This document shows, in pieces, positions 25,879 to 35,452 of a stretch of DNA of 64,000 bases. The stretch is taken from the NCBI RefSeq assembly GCF_011806575.1, contig NZ_JAATOO010000017.1:1-64000 (forward strand), written 5' to 3'. The notes under the pieces are model-generated. The model was not told the DNA's origin and did not search any database. It saw only the letters and a list, made by a program, of their open reading frames with translations. Numbering within the stretch: position 1 is the stretch's first letter; each line of letters starts with the position of its first letter. Origin of the DNA: Vibrio hepatarius (lineage in GTDB: Bacteria; Pseudomonadota; Gammaproteobacteria; Enterobacterales; Vibrionaceae). Both the position numbers and the translations under genes were made by a program.

Positions 25879-27315
25879 ATGAAATTGCAGTGGTCTGTTT
25901 TCGTTACTCTTTTATTGCTCCCTTTCTCAACGTTAGCCGCCAATACCACACATGAAACGATTCCGTTAACTCAATCTACTGTTGGTTATGCGTCACTGCT
26001 CATCTTTGGCGCGGCCTATACATTGGTCATGCTTGAGGAATACTTAAAGCTCAGAAAATCCAAGCCTGTTCTGCTCGCTGCGGGTTTGATCTGGGCGATG
26101 ATCGGTTATGTCTACACCCAGCATGGGCAGATTGAGATCGCCAAAGAAGCTTTGGAGTACAACTTACTTGAGTATGCGGAGCTACTGCTGTTTTTGCTGG
26201 TCGCGATGACCTACATCAGCGCGATGGAAGAGCGAAGACTGTTTGATGCACTGCAAGCGTGGATGGTCAGCAAAGGATTTAACTTCCGTGCCCTGTTCTG
26301 GCTTACCGGTATTCTCGCGTTTTTTATTTCGCCAATCGCCGATAACTTAACAACCGCGTTATTGATGTGTGCGGTGATCATGAAAGTCGCTGGTGACAAC
26401 CAAAAGTTCATCAATCTCGCTTGTATCAATATCGTGATAGCCGCCAATGCGGGCGGCGCATTTAGCCCGTTTGGTGATATTACCACCCTAATGGTGTGGC
26501 AAGCGGGCCATGTGTCATTCTCAGAGTTCCAGCCGCTGTTCTTGCCTTCCGTGGTCAACTACCTTGTTCCTGCGTTGGTGATGTCGCTATTTGTGCCGAA
26601 TATGAAGCCAAATGTCGTCCACCAGCACGTAGAGCTTAAACGTGGCGCGCGCCGAATTGTCGCGCTGTTTATTTTAACCATTGCCACCGCGGTCGCGTTC
26701 CATGCTGTGCTGCACTTCCCACCCGTGATCGGCATGATGATGGGCTTGGCATACCTGCAATTCTTTGGCTACTTCCTGCGTAAAACCCTTAAAGCGTCGC
26801 TACATAAAAAAGCCGCGCTCGCCATTGCCAACCGAGATGACTTCGCCTTGAAACGTTTAGGCTCGGTGGTGCCATTTGACGTATTCAGACGAGTTTCACA
26901 CGCCGAATGGGATACCTTGCTGTTTTTCTATGGCGTGGTGATGTGTGTCGGTGGCCTGAGCCTACTCGGCTACTTAGGATTAATCTCAGAGGTGATGTAC
27001 ACCCAGTGGGACCCAATGTGGGCCAATATCATGGTTGGTATTCTCTCGGCGATTGTCGATAACATTCCCGTGATGTTTGCGGTTCTGACGATGGAGCCGA
27101 TGATGTCGATCGGTAACTGGCTATTAGTGACTTTAACTGCGGGAGTGGGGGGTAGTTTGCTTTCCATCGGTTCAGCCGCAGGCGTGGCACTGATGGGAGC
27201 GGCTCACGGTAAATACACCTTCTTTGGTCATTTGAAGTGGATGCCGGTGATCGCCTTGGGCTATGTCGCCAGTATCTTGGTGCACCTCATGCTTAACGCA
27301 AACTTGTTCAATTAA
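25879..27315 (+). CDS. nhaD: Na+/H+ antiporter NhaD
   Basis: 478 residues, matching Vibrio NhaD (about 477). An N-terminal hydrophobic signal-like segment (MKLQWSVFVTLLLLPFSTLA) is typical of the NhaD type. Core motifs SPIADNLTTALLMCAVIMKV and ANAGGAFSPFGDITTLMVWQ hold the acidic, Ser and Thr residues needed for ion exchange, and the repeat AIVDNIPVMFAVLTMEP mirrors the first half. The protein exchanges Na+ or Li+ for H+ across the inner membrane and supports growth at alkaline pH or in salt, which fits a marine bacterium. Monocistronic; convergent with ogt. Confidence 0.94.
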   Translation: MKLQWSVFVTLLLLPFSTLAANTTHETIPLTQSTVGYASLLIFGAAYTLVMLEEYLKLRKSKPVLLAAGLIWAMIGYVYTQHGQIEIAKEALEYNLLEYAELLLFLLVAMTYISAMEERRLFDALQAWMVSKGFNFRALFWLTGILAFFISPIADNLTTALLMCAVIMKVAGDNQKFINLACINIVIAANAGGAFSPFGDITTLMVWQAGHVSFSEFQPLFLPSVVNYLVPALVMSLFVPNMKPNVVHQHVELKRGARRIVALFILTIATAVAFHAVLHFPPVIGMMMGLAYLQFFGYFLRKTLKASLHKKAALAIANRDDFALKRLGSVVPFDVFRRVSHAEWDTLLFFYGVVMCVGGLSLLGYLGLISEVMYTQWDPMWANIMVGILSAIVDNIPVMFAVLTMEPMMSIGNWLLVTLTAGVGGSLLSIGSAAGVALMGAAHGKYTFFGHLKWMPVIALGYVASILVHLMLNANLFN

Positions 27316-27332
27316 AAGCACCAATAAACAAA

Positions 27333-27358
27333 GAGGCAAAGCGATGTGGCTTTGCCTC
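27333..27358. terminator. Hairpin between convergent nhaD and ogt
   Basis: GAGGCAAAGC (27333-27342) pairs with GCTTTGCCTC (27349-27358), a perfect 10-bp stem with a 6-base loop. The T-run is weak on either strand. Confidence 0.6.
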
Positions 27359-27418
27359 AATGATTTATAAGCACATTCACTTTTATCCGACAGCCAATAA
27401 GTGACCACTTACTAACAG

Positions 27419-27895
27419 TTAGCCTTTTTGCTCAAGTTTGAGTAATTTCTCTTTGCGCTCAACGCCACCCGCATAACCGGTAAGCTTGCCATTTTTGCCG
27501 ATCACGCGATGACACGGCACGATAATAGAGATTGGATTTTTTCCGTTCGCCAGCCCCACCGCTCGCACCGCTTTCGGATTACCGATCGCGTCAGCTAAGT
27601 CTTGATAACTCCATGTCTCGCCGTATGGAATCGTCATGAGAGCTCGCCAAACCTGCATCTGAAACGGCGTACCTTTAGCAGCCAGCGGCAACGAAAACTC
27701 GCATCTTTGTCCGCCAAAGTACTCTGTTAGTTGCTTCTCCGCCTCTAGCAAAGCCGGCAAGCTACGCTCGTATTGACCTAAGTCTTCCGGTTGGGTGGTC
27801 TGAGTTTCAAACCAAGCGCCCAATAGTCCCTCATCGTTGGCTTGAATGGTCATCTTGCCAAGCGGCGTATCTATCGTGGTGTAACAAGTGTTCAT
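27419..27895 (-). CDS. ogt: Methylated-DNA-[protein]-cysteine S-methyltransferase
   Basis: 158 residues from the ATG at 27895, whose ATGA overlaps the stop of the upstream ada/alkA gene by 4 bases. The active-site motif [23 protein letters not shown] holds the acceptor Cys, and the helix-turn-helix [25 protein letters not shown] is the DNA-binding part. It removes methyl groups from O6-methylguanine and O4-methylthymine in a suicide reaction. Coupled translation with the Ada/AlkA fusion makes this an alkylation-response operon. It supplies the Cys-methyltransferase domain missing from that fusion. Confidence 0.93.
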   Translation of the reverse strand: MNTCYTTIDTPLGKMTIQANDEGLLGAWFETQTTQPEDLGQYERSLPALLEAEKQLTEYFGGQRCEFSLPLAAKGTPFQMQVWRALMTIPYGETWSYQDLADAIGNPKAVRAVGLANGKNPISIIVPCHRVIGKNGKLTGYAGGVERKEKLLKLEQKG

Positions 27896-29253
27896 GCGTG
27901 GCTCCAACAATGAAAAGTGGCGTAACTCCCCCAAGGAGCGACAGATTGTGTGTTAACTGACGGGAATTGTTGCAGCATTTTCTTCACCACGAGATCCCCA
28001 TCAAGAAAACAATTTGGTTCAGACGCACCGCGCAGGCGTGCATAGTTAATCGTCCAAGGACCAATCCCTTTTAGCGCTAGCCACTGCTCTGGCGACGCAT
28101 CGGGCGTGTGCGTCATAAATTGGGCAAAGCAGCTTAATGTCTCTTTGCGACTTTGCGGCATACGTAAAAAACTTAAATCTGCTTGGCCAACTTCTTGCGG
28201 GGTAGGAAAATGGCTAATCGTTTCAGGTTGCAGCGTGCTCGCGAGTAAATTCAATTGACCGATCGCCGCTTTGATCGACACCTGCTGGCCTAAAATCGCC
28301 CGAACACCCGCTTCCCAAGTACTCCAGACACCGGGAATACGAATCCCGCTGCGTTTCACCAGATCAGGCGCAACTTCACCCAATTGCTGCTCGATATGCA
28401 ACACATCGGCGTCCAAGTCGAACATTCGTCTGAGCTGATTGACCAGTGCTTTGAGCTGACGGGTATCATCGAGTTTAAACTCGACGCGCATCGTGCCAGC
28501 TTTGCTAGGATAAATTTTAAACCAACCGTTACAGTCACCAAGTTTGAACGAGCGCTGATAGCTAAGTTCGTCCACCAGCTCCAGTCCTTCAATTGCCCTT
28601 AGGCGATAAAAGTCCAACATGTGTTGCCAATCGAGCGGCCCTTTAAACGCTAAGTCGATGTGGTTAATGTCATGTTCTGATTCGGTGTCTTTACGAACTT
28701 GGCTAGGGGTCAATTTGAGTACCTGTTTGAATGCATCGTTAAATCGGCGCACGCTATTGAAGCCGCTGGCAAACGCGACCTCAGTAATCGACATGCTGCT
28801 AGAGTGGAGTAGTTGCTTAGCGAACATCAACTGGTGGTATAGCGCGTATTGCTTCGGCGCCATACCGAGATGGTGTTGAAACAGTTGGCGCAAATAGCGG
28901 TCGCTGATGCCGACTCGTTCCGCCAACTCGGCTAAAGTTGCGTGTTGCAGCTCACCTTGCTCAATGAGCTTTAACGCTCTTAAAAACGTCGTCTCGACAC
29001 CTTTCCAAGCCCAAGAGCTGGGCGCGCTATCTGGGCGGCAGCGCAAACAAGGACGATACCCTGCCTGCAGGGCCTGCGCTTTATCAACGAAATATTCAAC
29101 GTTCTCTTCTTTTGGCAAATTCGCCGGACAAATCGGGCGACAAAATATGCCCGTCGTCTTGACCGCGATGTAAAACTGGCCGTCAAACCGAGCGTCTCTC
29201 GCCTGCCTAGCACTTTGGAATTGCTTCAGCGCAAATGGAGAAATATCGACCAC
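27892..29253 (-). CDS. Ada N-terminal regulator fused to AlkA DNA glycosylase
   Basis: GTG at 29253 is chosen: it has AGGA upstream, and from it the four zinc cysteines fall at 38, 42, 69 and 72, exactly as in E. coli Ada ([17 protein letters not shown]). A longer GTG start at 29307 is less likely. After this methylphosphotriester-accepting domain come AraC-type helix-turn-helix motifs ([39 protein letters not shown]). A full AlkA 3-methyladenine glycosylase follows, with helix-hairpin-helix [16 protein letters not shown] and catalytic Asp in LDGDLVV. The protein probably senses methylated DNA, activates its own operon and excises alkylated bases. ogt is coupled downstream. Confidence 0.93.
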   Translation of the reverse strand: MVDISPFALKQFQSARQARDARFDGQFYIAVKTTGIFCRPICPANLPKEENVEYFVDKAQALQAGYRPCLRCRPDSAPSSWAWKGVETTFLRALKLIEQGELQHATLAELAERVGISDRYLRQLFQHHLGMAPKQYALYHQLMFAKQLLHSSSMSITEVAFASGFNSVRRFNDAFKQVLKLTPSQVRKDTESEHDINHIDLAFKGPLDWQHMLDFYRLRAIEGLELVDELSYQRSFKLGDCNGWFKIYPSKAGTMRVEFKLDDTRQLKALVNQLRRMFDLDADVLHIEQQLGEVAPDLVKRSGIRIPGVWSTWEAGVRAILGQQVSIKAAIGQLNLLASTLQPETISHFPTPQEVGQADLSFLRMPQSRKETLSCFAQFMTHTPDASPEQWLALKGIGPWTINYARLRGASEPNCFLDGDLVVKKMLQQFPSVNTQSVAPWGSYATFHCWSHA

Positions 29254-29407
29254 GTTGGATTTCCTGCTAATCCGTTCACTTACCCTCGAGTTTAAATCAC
29301 TGTTCACTAAATACTAGCCATTTTCGGAACTCAATTGAGTTGGCTAATCAGCCAAACTCATCTACATTAGGAACCTCATACAGCATAATAAAAAAGGAAC
29401 GTTGGCT

Positions 29408-29611
29408 ATGAATCTGTGCTCTTGCACAATTGTGCTTAAAAATAATCACACTATGACATTTGATAATGTTGAACAAACCCTTGGCATTATTGATGAGCAC
29501 GGTGTGAACAATATCGACAACATTACAATTGCGACATCTGATGGTAAAAATACTCTTTCTTACAATAACTTAACTATAGAAGAGTCTATCGAGAGCTTAA
29601 TGAGTCTTTAA
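29408..29611 (+). CDS. Small conserved-looking hypothetical protein
   Basis: 67 residues from the ATG at 29408, with AAGGA 8-9 bases upstream; the in-frame TTG at 29402 is too close to that site. No signal peptide or membrane segment. The sequence is acidic and Asn-rich, with regular beta-strand-like segments (CTIVLKNNHTMTFDNV, ITIATSDGKNTLSYNNLTI). I do not recognise the family. It is flanked by its own strong terminator (29624-29654), which together with the RBS supports a real gene. Confidence 0.7.
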   Translation: MNLCSCTIVLKNNHTMTFDNVEQTLGIIDEHGVNNIDNITIATSDGKNTLSYNNLTIEESIESLMSL

Positions 29612-29623
29612 GCCAAATCTCAT

Positions 29624-29654
29624 GCCAGTTGAGCTTCGTCAGTGCTCAACTGGC
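29624..29654 (+). terminator. Terminator after the 67-residue protein
   Basis: GCCAGTTGAGC (29624-29634) pairs with GCTCAACTGGC (29644-29654), an 11-bp perfect stem followed by TGTTT. Confidence 0.75.
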
Positions 29655-29799
29655 TGTTTCCCCAAGTCCATGTTCAAATTTTTTGAATTCGTTGCTCAAA
29701 TTCTTCTGATTCAGTCACTCCCCATCTCGTCATAAACTCAATCTCAACAGAAACAGGTAGGTCTACAACCTAGCGCCTAATCCAGTAAGAGAGACATAT

Positions 29800-30381
29800 A
29801 TGACGAACACACTTGTACTAAAATCCAGCATTCTTGGCGAACACTCACAATCAAGCCAACTGATCGACCACGTACTTGAAGGCAAAACCGGCATCATTGA
29901 GCGTGATTTAGCGGCAAACCCACTGCCAGTACTGGATATGAACGTTGCAACTGCCCTACGTGGCTCTGCAGATGATCTATCTGACGAGCTTAAAGCGGTG
30001 TTAGATCTATCAAATCAGTTGATCAACGAGCTAAAATCGGCGGATCAAGTGATCATCGGCGCACCAATGTACAACTTCATGGTACCCACTCAGCTTAAAA
30101 ACTGGTTTGACTTAATTGCTCGTGCAGGTGTGACTTTCTCGTACACAGAAAATGGACCTATTGGTCTGATTGAAAACAAGAAAGCGATCATTGTGACAAC
30201 TCGTGGCGGTCTACACAAAGACTCACCACGTAACTCTATCGAGAGCTACCTAACTACAATGCTAGGCTTTATCGGTATTACAGACGTTGAGTTTGTTTAC
30301 GCTGAAGCTCTCAACATGGGTGAAGAATCAGCAGCCGCAGCGCGTGACCAAGCGCGCGCGCAGCTAGCTGAACTGGTATAA
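29800..30381 (+). CDS. azoR: FMN-dependent NADH:azoreductase / quinone reductase
   Basis: 193 residues of the flavodoxin-like AzoR family: [17 protein letters not shown] (phosphate-binding start of FMN site), [26 protein letters not shown] and [10 protein letters not shown] are conserved. The enzyme is an FMN-containing homodimer that reduces quinones and azo compounds with NADH, linked to thiol and electrophile stress in E. coli. Monocistronic; it shares a bidirectional terminator with the convergent hdfR. Confidence 0.94.
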   Translation: MTNTLVLKSSILGEHSQSSQLIDHVLEGKTGIIERDLAANPLPVLDMNVATALRGSADDLSDELKAVLDLSNQLINELKSADQVIIGAPMYNFMVPTQLKNWFDLIARAGVTFSYTENGPIGLIENKKAIIVTTRGGLHKDSPRNSIESYLTTMLGFIGITDVEFVYAEALNMGEESAAAARDQARAQLAELV

Positions 30382-30396
30382 AACCACACACAATAA

Positions 30397-30420
30397 AAAA
30401 CCTCGGCATGCCGAGGTTTT
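30397..30420. terminator. Bidirectional terminator azoR/hdfR
   Basis: AAAACCTCGGCA pairs with TGCCGAGGTTTT as one continuous perfect palindrome, with A-runs and T-runs on both sides. Confidence 0.88.
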
Positions 30421-30442
30421 CTTGTTTTATCGCTGAGTCAAA

Positions 30443-31336
30443 TTACTCGTCAACCGGAAAGTCTGCCATTTGCTGCAAGCTGTAAGCCGTTACCGGGTCG
30501 ATGGTTTTCACTAACTCTTCCAGTTGCTTAATCGCTTCGATTGAGGTGCTCGCTTTACGGTAACTCAAGTAGATTGGGCGACACCAATCGGCGACCTCTT
30601 TGACCTTGTAAAGTTGACCACTGGCAAGGAACGGTTCCACCAACGAGGCAGGTAAGTAAGCACTTCCTCCCTTCTCAAGAATGAAGTCTAAAGCGATACG
30701 CGCGGTAGAGGTTCTCAGATACGGCGCTGGTACTTTTGGATGACGCTCTGCGTGCTCAGAGGCAAACTTGGTGCCCCAATCCACATACACGTATTTATCC
30801 TCGAATACTTGGTCTAACTCGTTTTCGTGCGTTGAGACCAGAACCAGCACCACATCGGCGACTTTCTTGCAATTAAGTTCATCGGCTTTGATCGGGTCAA
30901 AGGCGAATGCCATATCCAAGGTGCGTTCTTGTAGGCTGCGATTTAACGATTCACGGCTAAGGATTTCGGCCATAAAGCCATAGCCTTCAAACGCATCGGT
31001 CACCAAACTCAAACAGTTTTGTAGGTAAGCATCCCATACGTTTGGCGTCCCGCCGAGCGTCAATTGCAACGCTTTGCCACTCTCAAGCGAGAGCTCCAAC
31101 TTGGCTTGCTGTAACGTAGACACCATGACCTCAGCGTAGCCGATCAAACGTTCGCCCGCAGACGTCAACTTGATGTTGTTTCTGTCACGGATAAACAGTT
31201 GGGTATCAAAATAACTTTCAAGCTGTTTGATACGCGCACTGACGGCGGCTTGGGTGATATACAGGTTTTCAGCGGCACGACCAAAGTGGCGCACATTGGC
31301 GAGTTCTAAAAACGTCCTGAAGACTTTTACGTCCAT
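30443..31336 (-). CDS. hdfR: LysR-family regulator HdfR
   Basis: 297 residues. The N-terminal helix-turn-helix closely follows HdfR (FRTFLELANVRHFGRAAENLYITQAAVSARIKQLE, then RNNIKLTSAGERL), with a substrate-binding domain from about residue 90. In E. coli HdfR represses flhDC and activates gltBD. Its divergent neighbour maoP (yifE) is the same as in E. coli, which supports the assignment. Confidence 0.9.
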   Translation of the reverse strand: MDVKVFRTFLELANVRHFGRAAENLYITQAAVSARIKQLESYFDTQLFIRDRNNIKLTSAGERLIGYAEVMVSTLQQAKLELSLESGKALQLTLGGTPNVWDAYLQNCLSLVTDAFEGYGFMAEILSRESLNRSLQERTLDMAFAFDPIKADELNCKKVADVVLVLVSTHENELDQVFEDKYVYVDWGTKFASEHAERHPKVPAPYLRTSTARIALDFILEKGGSAYLPASLVEPFLASGQLYKVKEVADWCRPIYLSYRKASTSIEAIKQLEELVKTIDPVTAYSLQQMADFPVDE

Positions 31337-31543
31337 CTACTTTCCTCTAGGTGCAATCTTCCAAGGGTAACAAATAAGGAAACGTTACTGACCATCTCTT
31401 AAACAAACTGTTACCTATGCTTCATAAAAATGTTTAATTGAGACGATAAAAAGGTTTTGTTTTTCTTTTATTAAATTTGCGCCTAATTTTCGCTTTGTAC
31501 CGTTCAGGGTAATTATCAATGTAGGTTTATAGAGGCTACTGAA

Positions 31544-31897
31544 ATGTCTGACACTCAATTCCGTCACGGCAAAAAACGTTTTTACGACAACAGCAAATTT
31601 CCACGAGGTTTTGCTAAGTCTGGTGATTTTACGCTTGCAGAAGAAGAAATTCTAATGCTTTATGGCGATACTATGGCTGGCTTGGAATCGGGTGAAATTT
31701 CTCCTGAGAACTCTGAGGAGAAGCATTTCGTAAAAGTTATCGAAAACCCAGGTAAGGCTAAAACAAAACTCGAGCGAGTTTGGTTGAAGTACACACAGTT
31801 AGCGCGTGGACGCAAACGCTTCCATACATTAAATGGCCGCAACAAGCCTGACGCATCTGAAGATTACTCTGAAGACGCGGTATTGGAAGAAGACTAA
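31544..31897 (+). CDS. maoP: MaoP (YifE) macrodomain organisation protein
   Basis: 117 residues (E. coli 112). Family features: RFYDNSKFPRGFAKSGDFTLAE, then ERVWLKYTQLARGRKRFHTLNG. In E. coli MaoP acts with the short DNA site maoS to limit long-range contacts of the Ori macrodomain. The divergent hdfR partner is conserved, and the 207-bp gap between them (31337-31543) is the natural place to look for a maoS equivalent. A clear terminator follows the gene. Its presence near a chromosome II origin is of interest. Confidence 0.92.
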   Translation: MSDTQFRHGKKRFYDNSKFPRGFAKSGDFTLAEEEILMLYGDTMAGLESGEISPENSEEKHFVKVIENPGKAKTKLERVWLKYTQLARGRKRFHTLNGRNKPDASEDYSEDAVLEED

Positions 31898-31908
31898 TCT
31901 TTCTCCAG

Positions 31909-31941
31909 AGCCCCTGAGCAAAAGCAAAGGGGCTTTGTTTT
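31909..31941 (+). terminator. Terminator of maoP
   Basis: AGCCCCT (31909-31915) pairs with AGGGGCT (31928-31934), followed by TTGTTTT. Confidence 0.8.
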
Positions 31942-32019
31942 ATCTGCTACTAGCTCAAGCGAGCGAAACTATCTCCACGCAGCGACAGCTCAATGCGGCG
32001 AACTTTCCTTTCCCCTTAT

Positions 32020-32271
32020 CTACTTCGCTAACATCGCGACTTTTTTCAAAAAGCTATCACGCAAGTGTTCTTGGTCGTACTCAAGATGATAAGTGTTGTG
32101 AAAACCGACTTTGAGTTCCACACCATTGCCGCGCATATACACGTTGTAACCGTCATAATCTGAAAAGGCTTCTACGCCCTCATAGATTCTGCCAAATTCG
32201 GTTGGTGTCCCGTTCGCCATCACATTCTCATAAGCTTGTAGCACTTTGGCCGGATCGAGTTCGTTTTTCAT
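32020..32271 (-). CDS. DUF3081 family small protein
   Basis: 83 residues from the ATG at 32271, which has GAGGAT at suitable distance; an in-frame start at 32286 is less likely. It matches DUF3081: MKNELDPAKVLQAYENVMANGT, FSDYDGYNVYMRGNGVELKVGFHNTYHLEYD. Cytoplasmic, function unknown. Stands between maoP and speA on the opposite strand, apparently alone. Confidence 0.85.
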   Translation of the reverse strand: MKNELDPAKVLQAYENVMANGTPTEFGRIYEGVEAFSDYDGYNVYMRGNGVELKVGFHNTYHLEYDQEHLRDSFLKKVAMLAK

Positions 32272-32543
32272 CTGTACTATCCTCATTGCCTTTACACTTT
32301 AAGTATCGGCAGCAACAGATTGTTTTGCCATTTCGCCGCGTGCGTTAGATCAAAATTCGAGCGCGTTTTGCTCGCTGAATTCTGAGTAACGTTAATCAAT
32401 AAGACAAAACTATTTTGTTAGACTCAAGGCGTGTTTTGTCCGTTAATGCGCTCGTCACGGTTGCCTTAATAAACCCATCCTCAGCGCCGTGTCAGGTATG
32501 ATTTCAGGCCCTTCTGATTCATGTTTTATTCTCTCTGTTCTTT

Positions 32544-34466
32544 GTGAGATTAGATGTGGAAATAACTTCCAAACTCGATCGCGTGCGCGCTGATTACAAC
32601 GTTCAACACTGGAGCCAAGGCTTCTACGGTATCGATAACCAAGGCGAAGTGTATGTATCGCCCGCTTTCGGTCAGGATCACCAAGTTCCTTTAAGCCATA
32701 TCGTTACCCAGTTGGAACAGCACCAGCTTAACCTACCAGTATTGGTACGCTTCCCTCAGATCTTGCACCAGCGCGTGCACGGTATCTGCCATGCGTTTAA
32801 CCAAGCGATCGACGAGTATCAGTATCAGAATAACTACCTGTTGGTTTACCCAATCAAAGTTAACCAACAAAAAGAAGTGGTCGACGAGATACTCGCCAGC
32901 CAAGCGCAGCTAGAGACCAAACAGCTCGGCCTAGAGGCGGGTAGCAAACCTGAATTGTTAGCAGTATTGGCGCTGGCACAAAAAGCCAGTTCGGTGATCG
33001 TTTGTAACGGCTACAAAGACCGCGAATACATCCGCTTGGCGTTGATCGGTGAAAAGCTAGGCCACAAGGTCTTTATCGTCTTAGAAAAGCTTTCTGAGCT
33101 GGACTTGGTGCTAAAAGAAGCACGCAGCTTAGGCGTGAAGCCACGTATGGGTATCCGTATTCGTCTTGCGTCACAAGGCGCGGGCAAATGGCAATCAAGC
33201 GGCGGTGAAAAGTCTAAGTTTGGCTTGGCGGCGTCTCAGGTACTGACTGTCATTGAGCGCCTAAAGCAAGAAGAGCAGCTCGATGCGTTGCAATTGGTGC
33301 ACTTTCACCTTGGCTCGCAAATGGCGAACATCCGCGATATCCGTAACGGCGTGAACGAATCTGCACGTTTTTACTGCGAGCTGCGTGAAATGGGCGCACA
33401 AATCCAATACTTTGATATTGGTGGTGGTTTGGCGGTGGACTACGACGGTACACGAAGCCAGTCATCGAACTCGATGAACTATGGTCTGATTGAATACGCG
33501 CGTAATATCGTCAACACTGTGGGTGACGTATGCAAGCAGTACCAGCAACCGATGCCGACGATTATCTCGGAATCGGGACGTTCTCTGACGGCGCATCATG
33601 CGGTGTTGATCACCAATGTGATTGGTACCGAAGCGTATTACCCAGAACAAGTTAGTGAGCCAGAATCTGACGACCCAATGCTGCTACAAAACATGTGGCG
33701 CAACTGGCAAAACCTACAAGACGACGGCGATGCACGTGCGTTGATTGAGATCTACAACGACACCCAAAGCGACTTGGCGGAAGTGCACTCTCAATTCGCC
33801 ACTGGCGTGCTGAACTTACAGCAACGCGCGTGGGCAGAGCAGCTTTCTCTGAGAATTTACTTCGAGCTAAGCCGCAAGATGAGCACGAAAAACCGCTTCC
33901 ACCGCCCTATTTTGGACGAGTTGAGCGAAAGACTGGCGGATAAGTTCTTTGTTAACTTCTCGCTGTTCCAATCGCTACCAGACTCTTGGGGGATTGACCA
34001 AGTGTTCCCTGTACTGCCATTGTCAGGGCTGGATGAAGTCGAAGAGCGCCGCGCGGTTATGCTGGACATCACCTGTGACTCTGACGGTGCGATCGAGCAG
34101 TATGTTGACGGCCAAGGTATTGAAACTAGCTTACCCGTACCGGCTTGGAACAAAGATAAGCCGTACTTAATGGGCTTTTTCCTGGTTGGCGCGTATCAAG
34201 AGATATTAGGTGATATGCACAACCTGTTTGGTGACACGCACAGCGCGGTGATTACCGTTAACGCGCAGGGCGAACCGGTTATCGAACGTATTGATGAAGG
34301 CGACAGTGTCGAAGACATGATGCGCTATGTACATATTGATGTAGACAATATTCGCAGCCACTACCGCGAATTGGTTGCTGAGCGCGTTAACCACGCTGAG
34401 CAGCAAAGTGTACTCAACGAACTTGAGCAAGGCTTAAGTGGCTACACCTATTTAGAGGATTTCTAA
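32544..34466 (+). CDS. speA: Biosynthetic arginine decarboxylase
   Basis: 640 residues from a GTG start ([20 protein letters not shown]), the start used by Vibrio relatives; the Shine-Dalgarno is weak. PLP fold III enzyme: PLP-binding Lys in [41 protein letters not shown]. The C-terminal region ([13 protein letters not shown]) carries the substrate-site Cys/Asp pair. It converts arginine to agmatine and CO2, feeding the agmatinase encoded directly downstream. Confidence 0.95.
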   Translation: MRLDVEITSKLDRVRADYNVQHWSQGFYGIDNQGEVYVSPAFGQDHQVPLSHIVTQLEQHQLNLPVLVRFPQILHQRVHGICHAFNQAIDEYQYQNNYLLVYPIKVNQQKEVVDEILASQAQLETKQLGLEAGSKPELLAVLALAQKASSVIVCNGYKDREYIRLALIGEKLGHKVFIVLEKLSELDLVLKEARSLGVKPRMGIRIRLASQGAGKWQSSGGEKSKFGLAASQVLTVIERLKQEEQLDALQLVHFHLGSQMANIRDIRNGVNESARFYCELREMGAQIQYFDIGGGLAVDYDGTRSQSSNSMNYGLIEYARNIVNTVGDVCKQYQQPMPTIISESGRSLTAHHAVLITNVIGTEAYYPEQVSEPESDDPMLLQNMWRNWQNLQDDGDARALIEIYNDTQSDLAEVHSQFATGVLNLQQRAWAEQLSLRIYFELSRKMSTKNRFHRPILDELSERLADKFFVNFSLFQSLPDSWGIDQVFPVLPLSGLDEVEERRAVMLDITCDSDGAIEQYVDGQGIETSLPVPAWNKDKPYLMGFFLVGAYQEILGDMHNLFGDTHSAVITVNAQGEPVIERIDEGDSVEDMMRYVHIDVDNIRSHYRELVAERVNHAEQQSVLNELEQGLSGYTYLEDF

Positions 34467-35393
34467 ATGAACGATTTATTTAGTAAAACCGATTATTCGC
34501 TTTACTCAAACTCGATGAGTTTTATGCGCCTACCTTACGTGCGCAATCCAGTCGATACCGAAGCGGATCTGGTTGTGCTGGGTGTGCCACTCGACATGGC
34601 GACATCCGGTCGCCCTGGTGCACGTATGGGACCAGACGCGATTCGTCGCGCTTCGGTTAACCTTGCCTGGGAAGGTAAGAAATTCCCTTGGGATTTCAAC
34701 GTATTTAAACGTGCGAAAGTGATTGATGCCGGTGATTTGGTCTTTGATTGTGGTGACGCAGAAGACTTTACTTACCGCTTGGAAGCGGCGACTAACGAAA
34801 TCATCAAAAGCGGCAAAACGATGTTGGCCCTCGGTGGTGACCACTTTATCACCCTGCCAATCCTGCGCGCGTACGCGAAACACCACGGTGAAATGGCGTT
34901 GATTCACTTCGACGCCCATACCGATACCTACGCGAATGGTAGCGCTTACGACCACGGCACGATGTTTTATCATGCGCCGAATGAAGGGCTGATTTCGCCG
35001 AAACACTCGGTTCAAATTGGTATTCGTACCCAGTACGAGCAAGAAGATCACGGTTTTAACGTCATCAACGCCATGGAAGCGAATGACCTAGACGCTGAGT
35101 CGATCGTCATTCGTATCCGCGACATCATCGGCAACAAGCCGGTGTATGTGACGTTTGATATCGACTGTCTTGACCCCGCTTTTGCGCCGGGTACAGGTAC
35201 CCCCGTCTGCGGTGGTTTGAACTCAGACAAGGTACTGAAGATTTTGCGTGGTTTGGCGGGCGTGAACATTGTTGGCATGGACGTAGTAGAAGTTTCACCT
35301 CCGTACGACCACAGCGATGTGACTGCACTGGCTGGTGCGACGATCGCGCTTGAGTTGATGTACGCGTGGGCAAGCAGCCGTGAAGAGCAATAA
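34467..35393 (+). CDS. speB: Agmatinase
   Basis: 308 residues. The ATG follows the speA stop codon with no gap, and GAGGA before it is a good RBS. Binuclear manganese motifs of the ureohydrolase family are complete: [34 protein letters not shown], with the specificity region [15 protein letters not shown]. It hydrolyses agmatine to putrescine and urea, completing the SpeAB putrescine route. A bidirectional terminator follows. Confidence 0.95.
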   Translation: MNDLFSKTDYSLYSNSMSFMRLPYVRNPVDTEADLVVLGVPLDMATSGRPGARMGPDAIRRASVNLAWEGKKFPWDFNVFKRAKVIDAGDLVFDCGDAEDFTYRLEAATNEIIKSGKTMLALGGDHFITLPILRAYAKHHGEMALIHFDAHTDTYANGSAYDHGTMFYHAPNEGLISPKHSVQIGIRTQYEQEDHGFNVINAMEANDLDAESIVIRIRDIIGNKPVYVTFDIDCLDPAFAPGTGTPVCGGLNSDKVLKILRGLAGVNIVGMDVVEVSPPYDHSDVTALAGATIALELMYAWASSREEQ

Positions 35394-35413
35394 CGGCAAT
35401 TAAGCGATGTAAA

Positions 35414-35434
35414 AAGGGAGCCATTGGCTCCCTT
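35414..35434. terminator. Bidirectional terminator speB/DASS carrier
   Basis: AAGGGAGCC (35414-35422) pairs with GGCTCCCTT (35426-35434), with A-run before and T-run after. Confidence 0.85.
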
Positions 35435-35452
35435 TTGGTTTACTCAGTTGGA

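Noticed and set aside
25680..25949. Minus-strand 89-residue frame between yjiH and nhaD
   Set aside because: It overlaps the start of nhaD antisense, has low complexity and no RBS.
29254..29307. Longer GTG start of the Ada/AlkA fusion
   Set aside because: It lacks a ribosome binding site and would shift the zinc cysteines by 18 residues from their positions in Ada.
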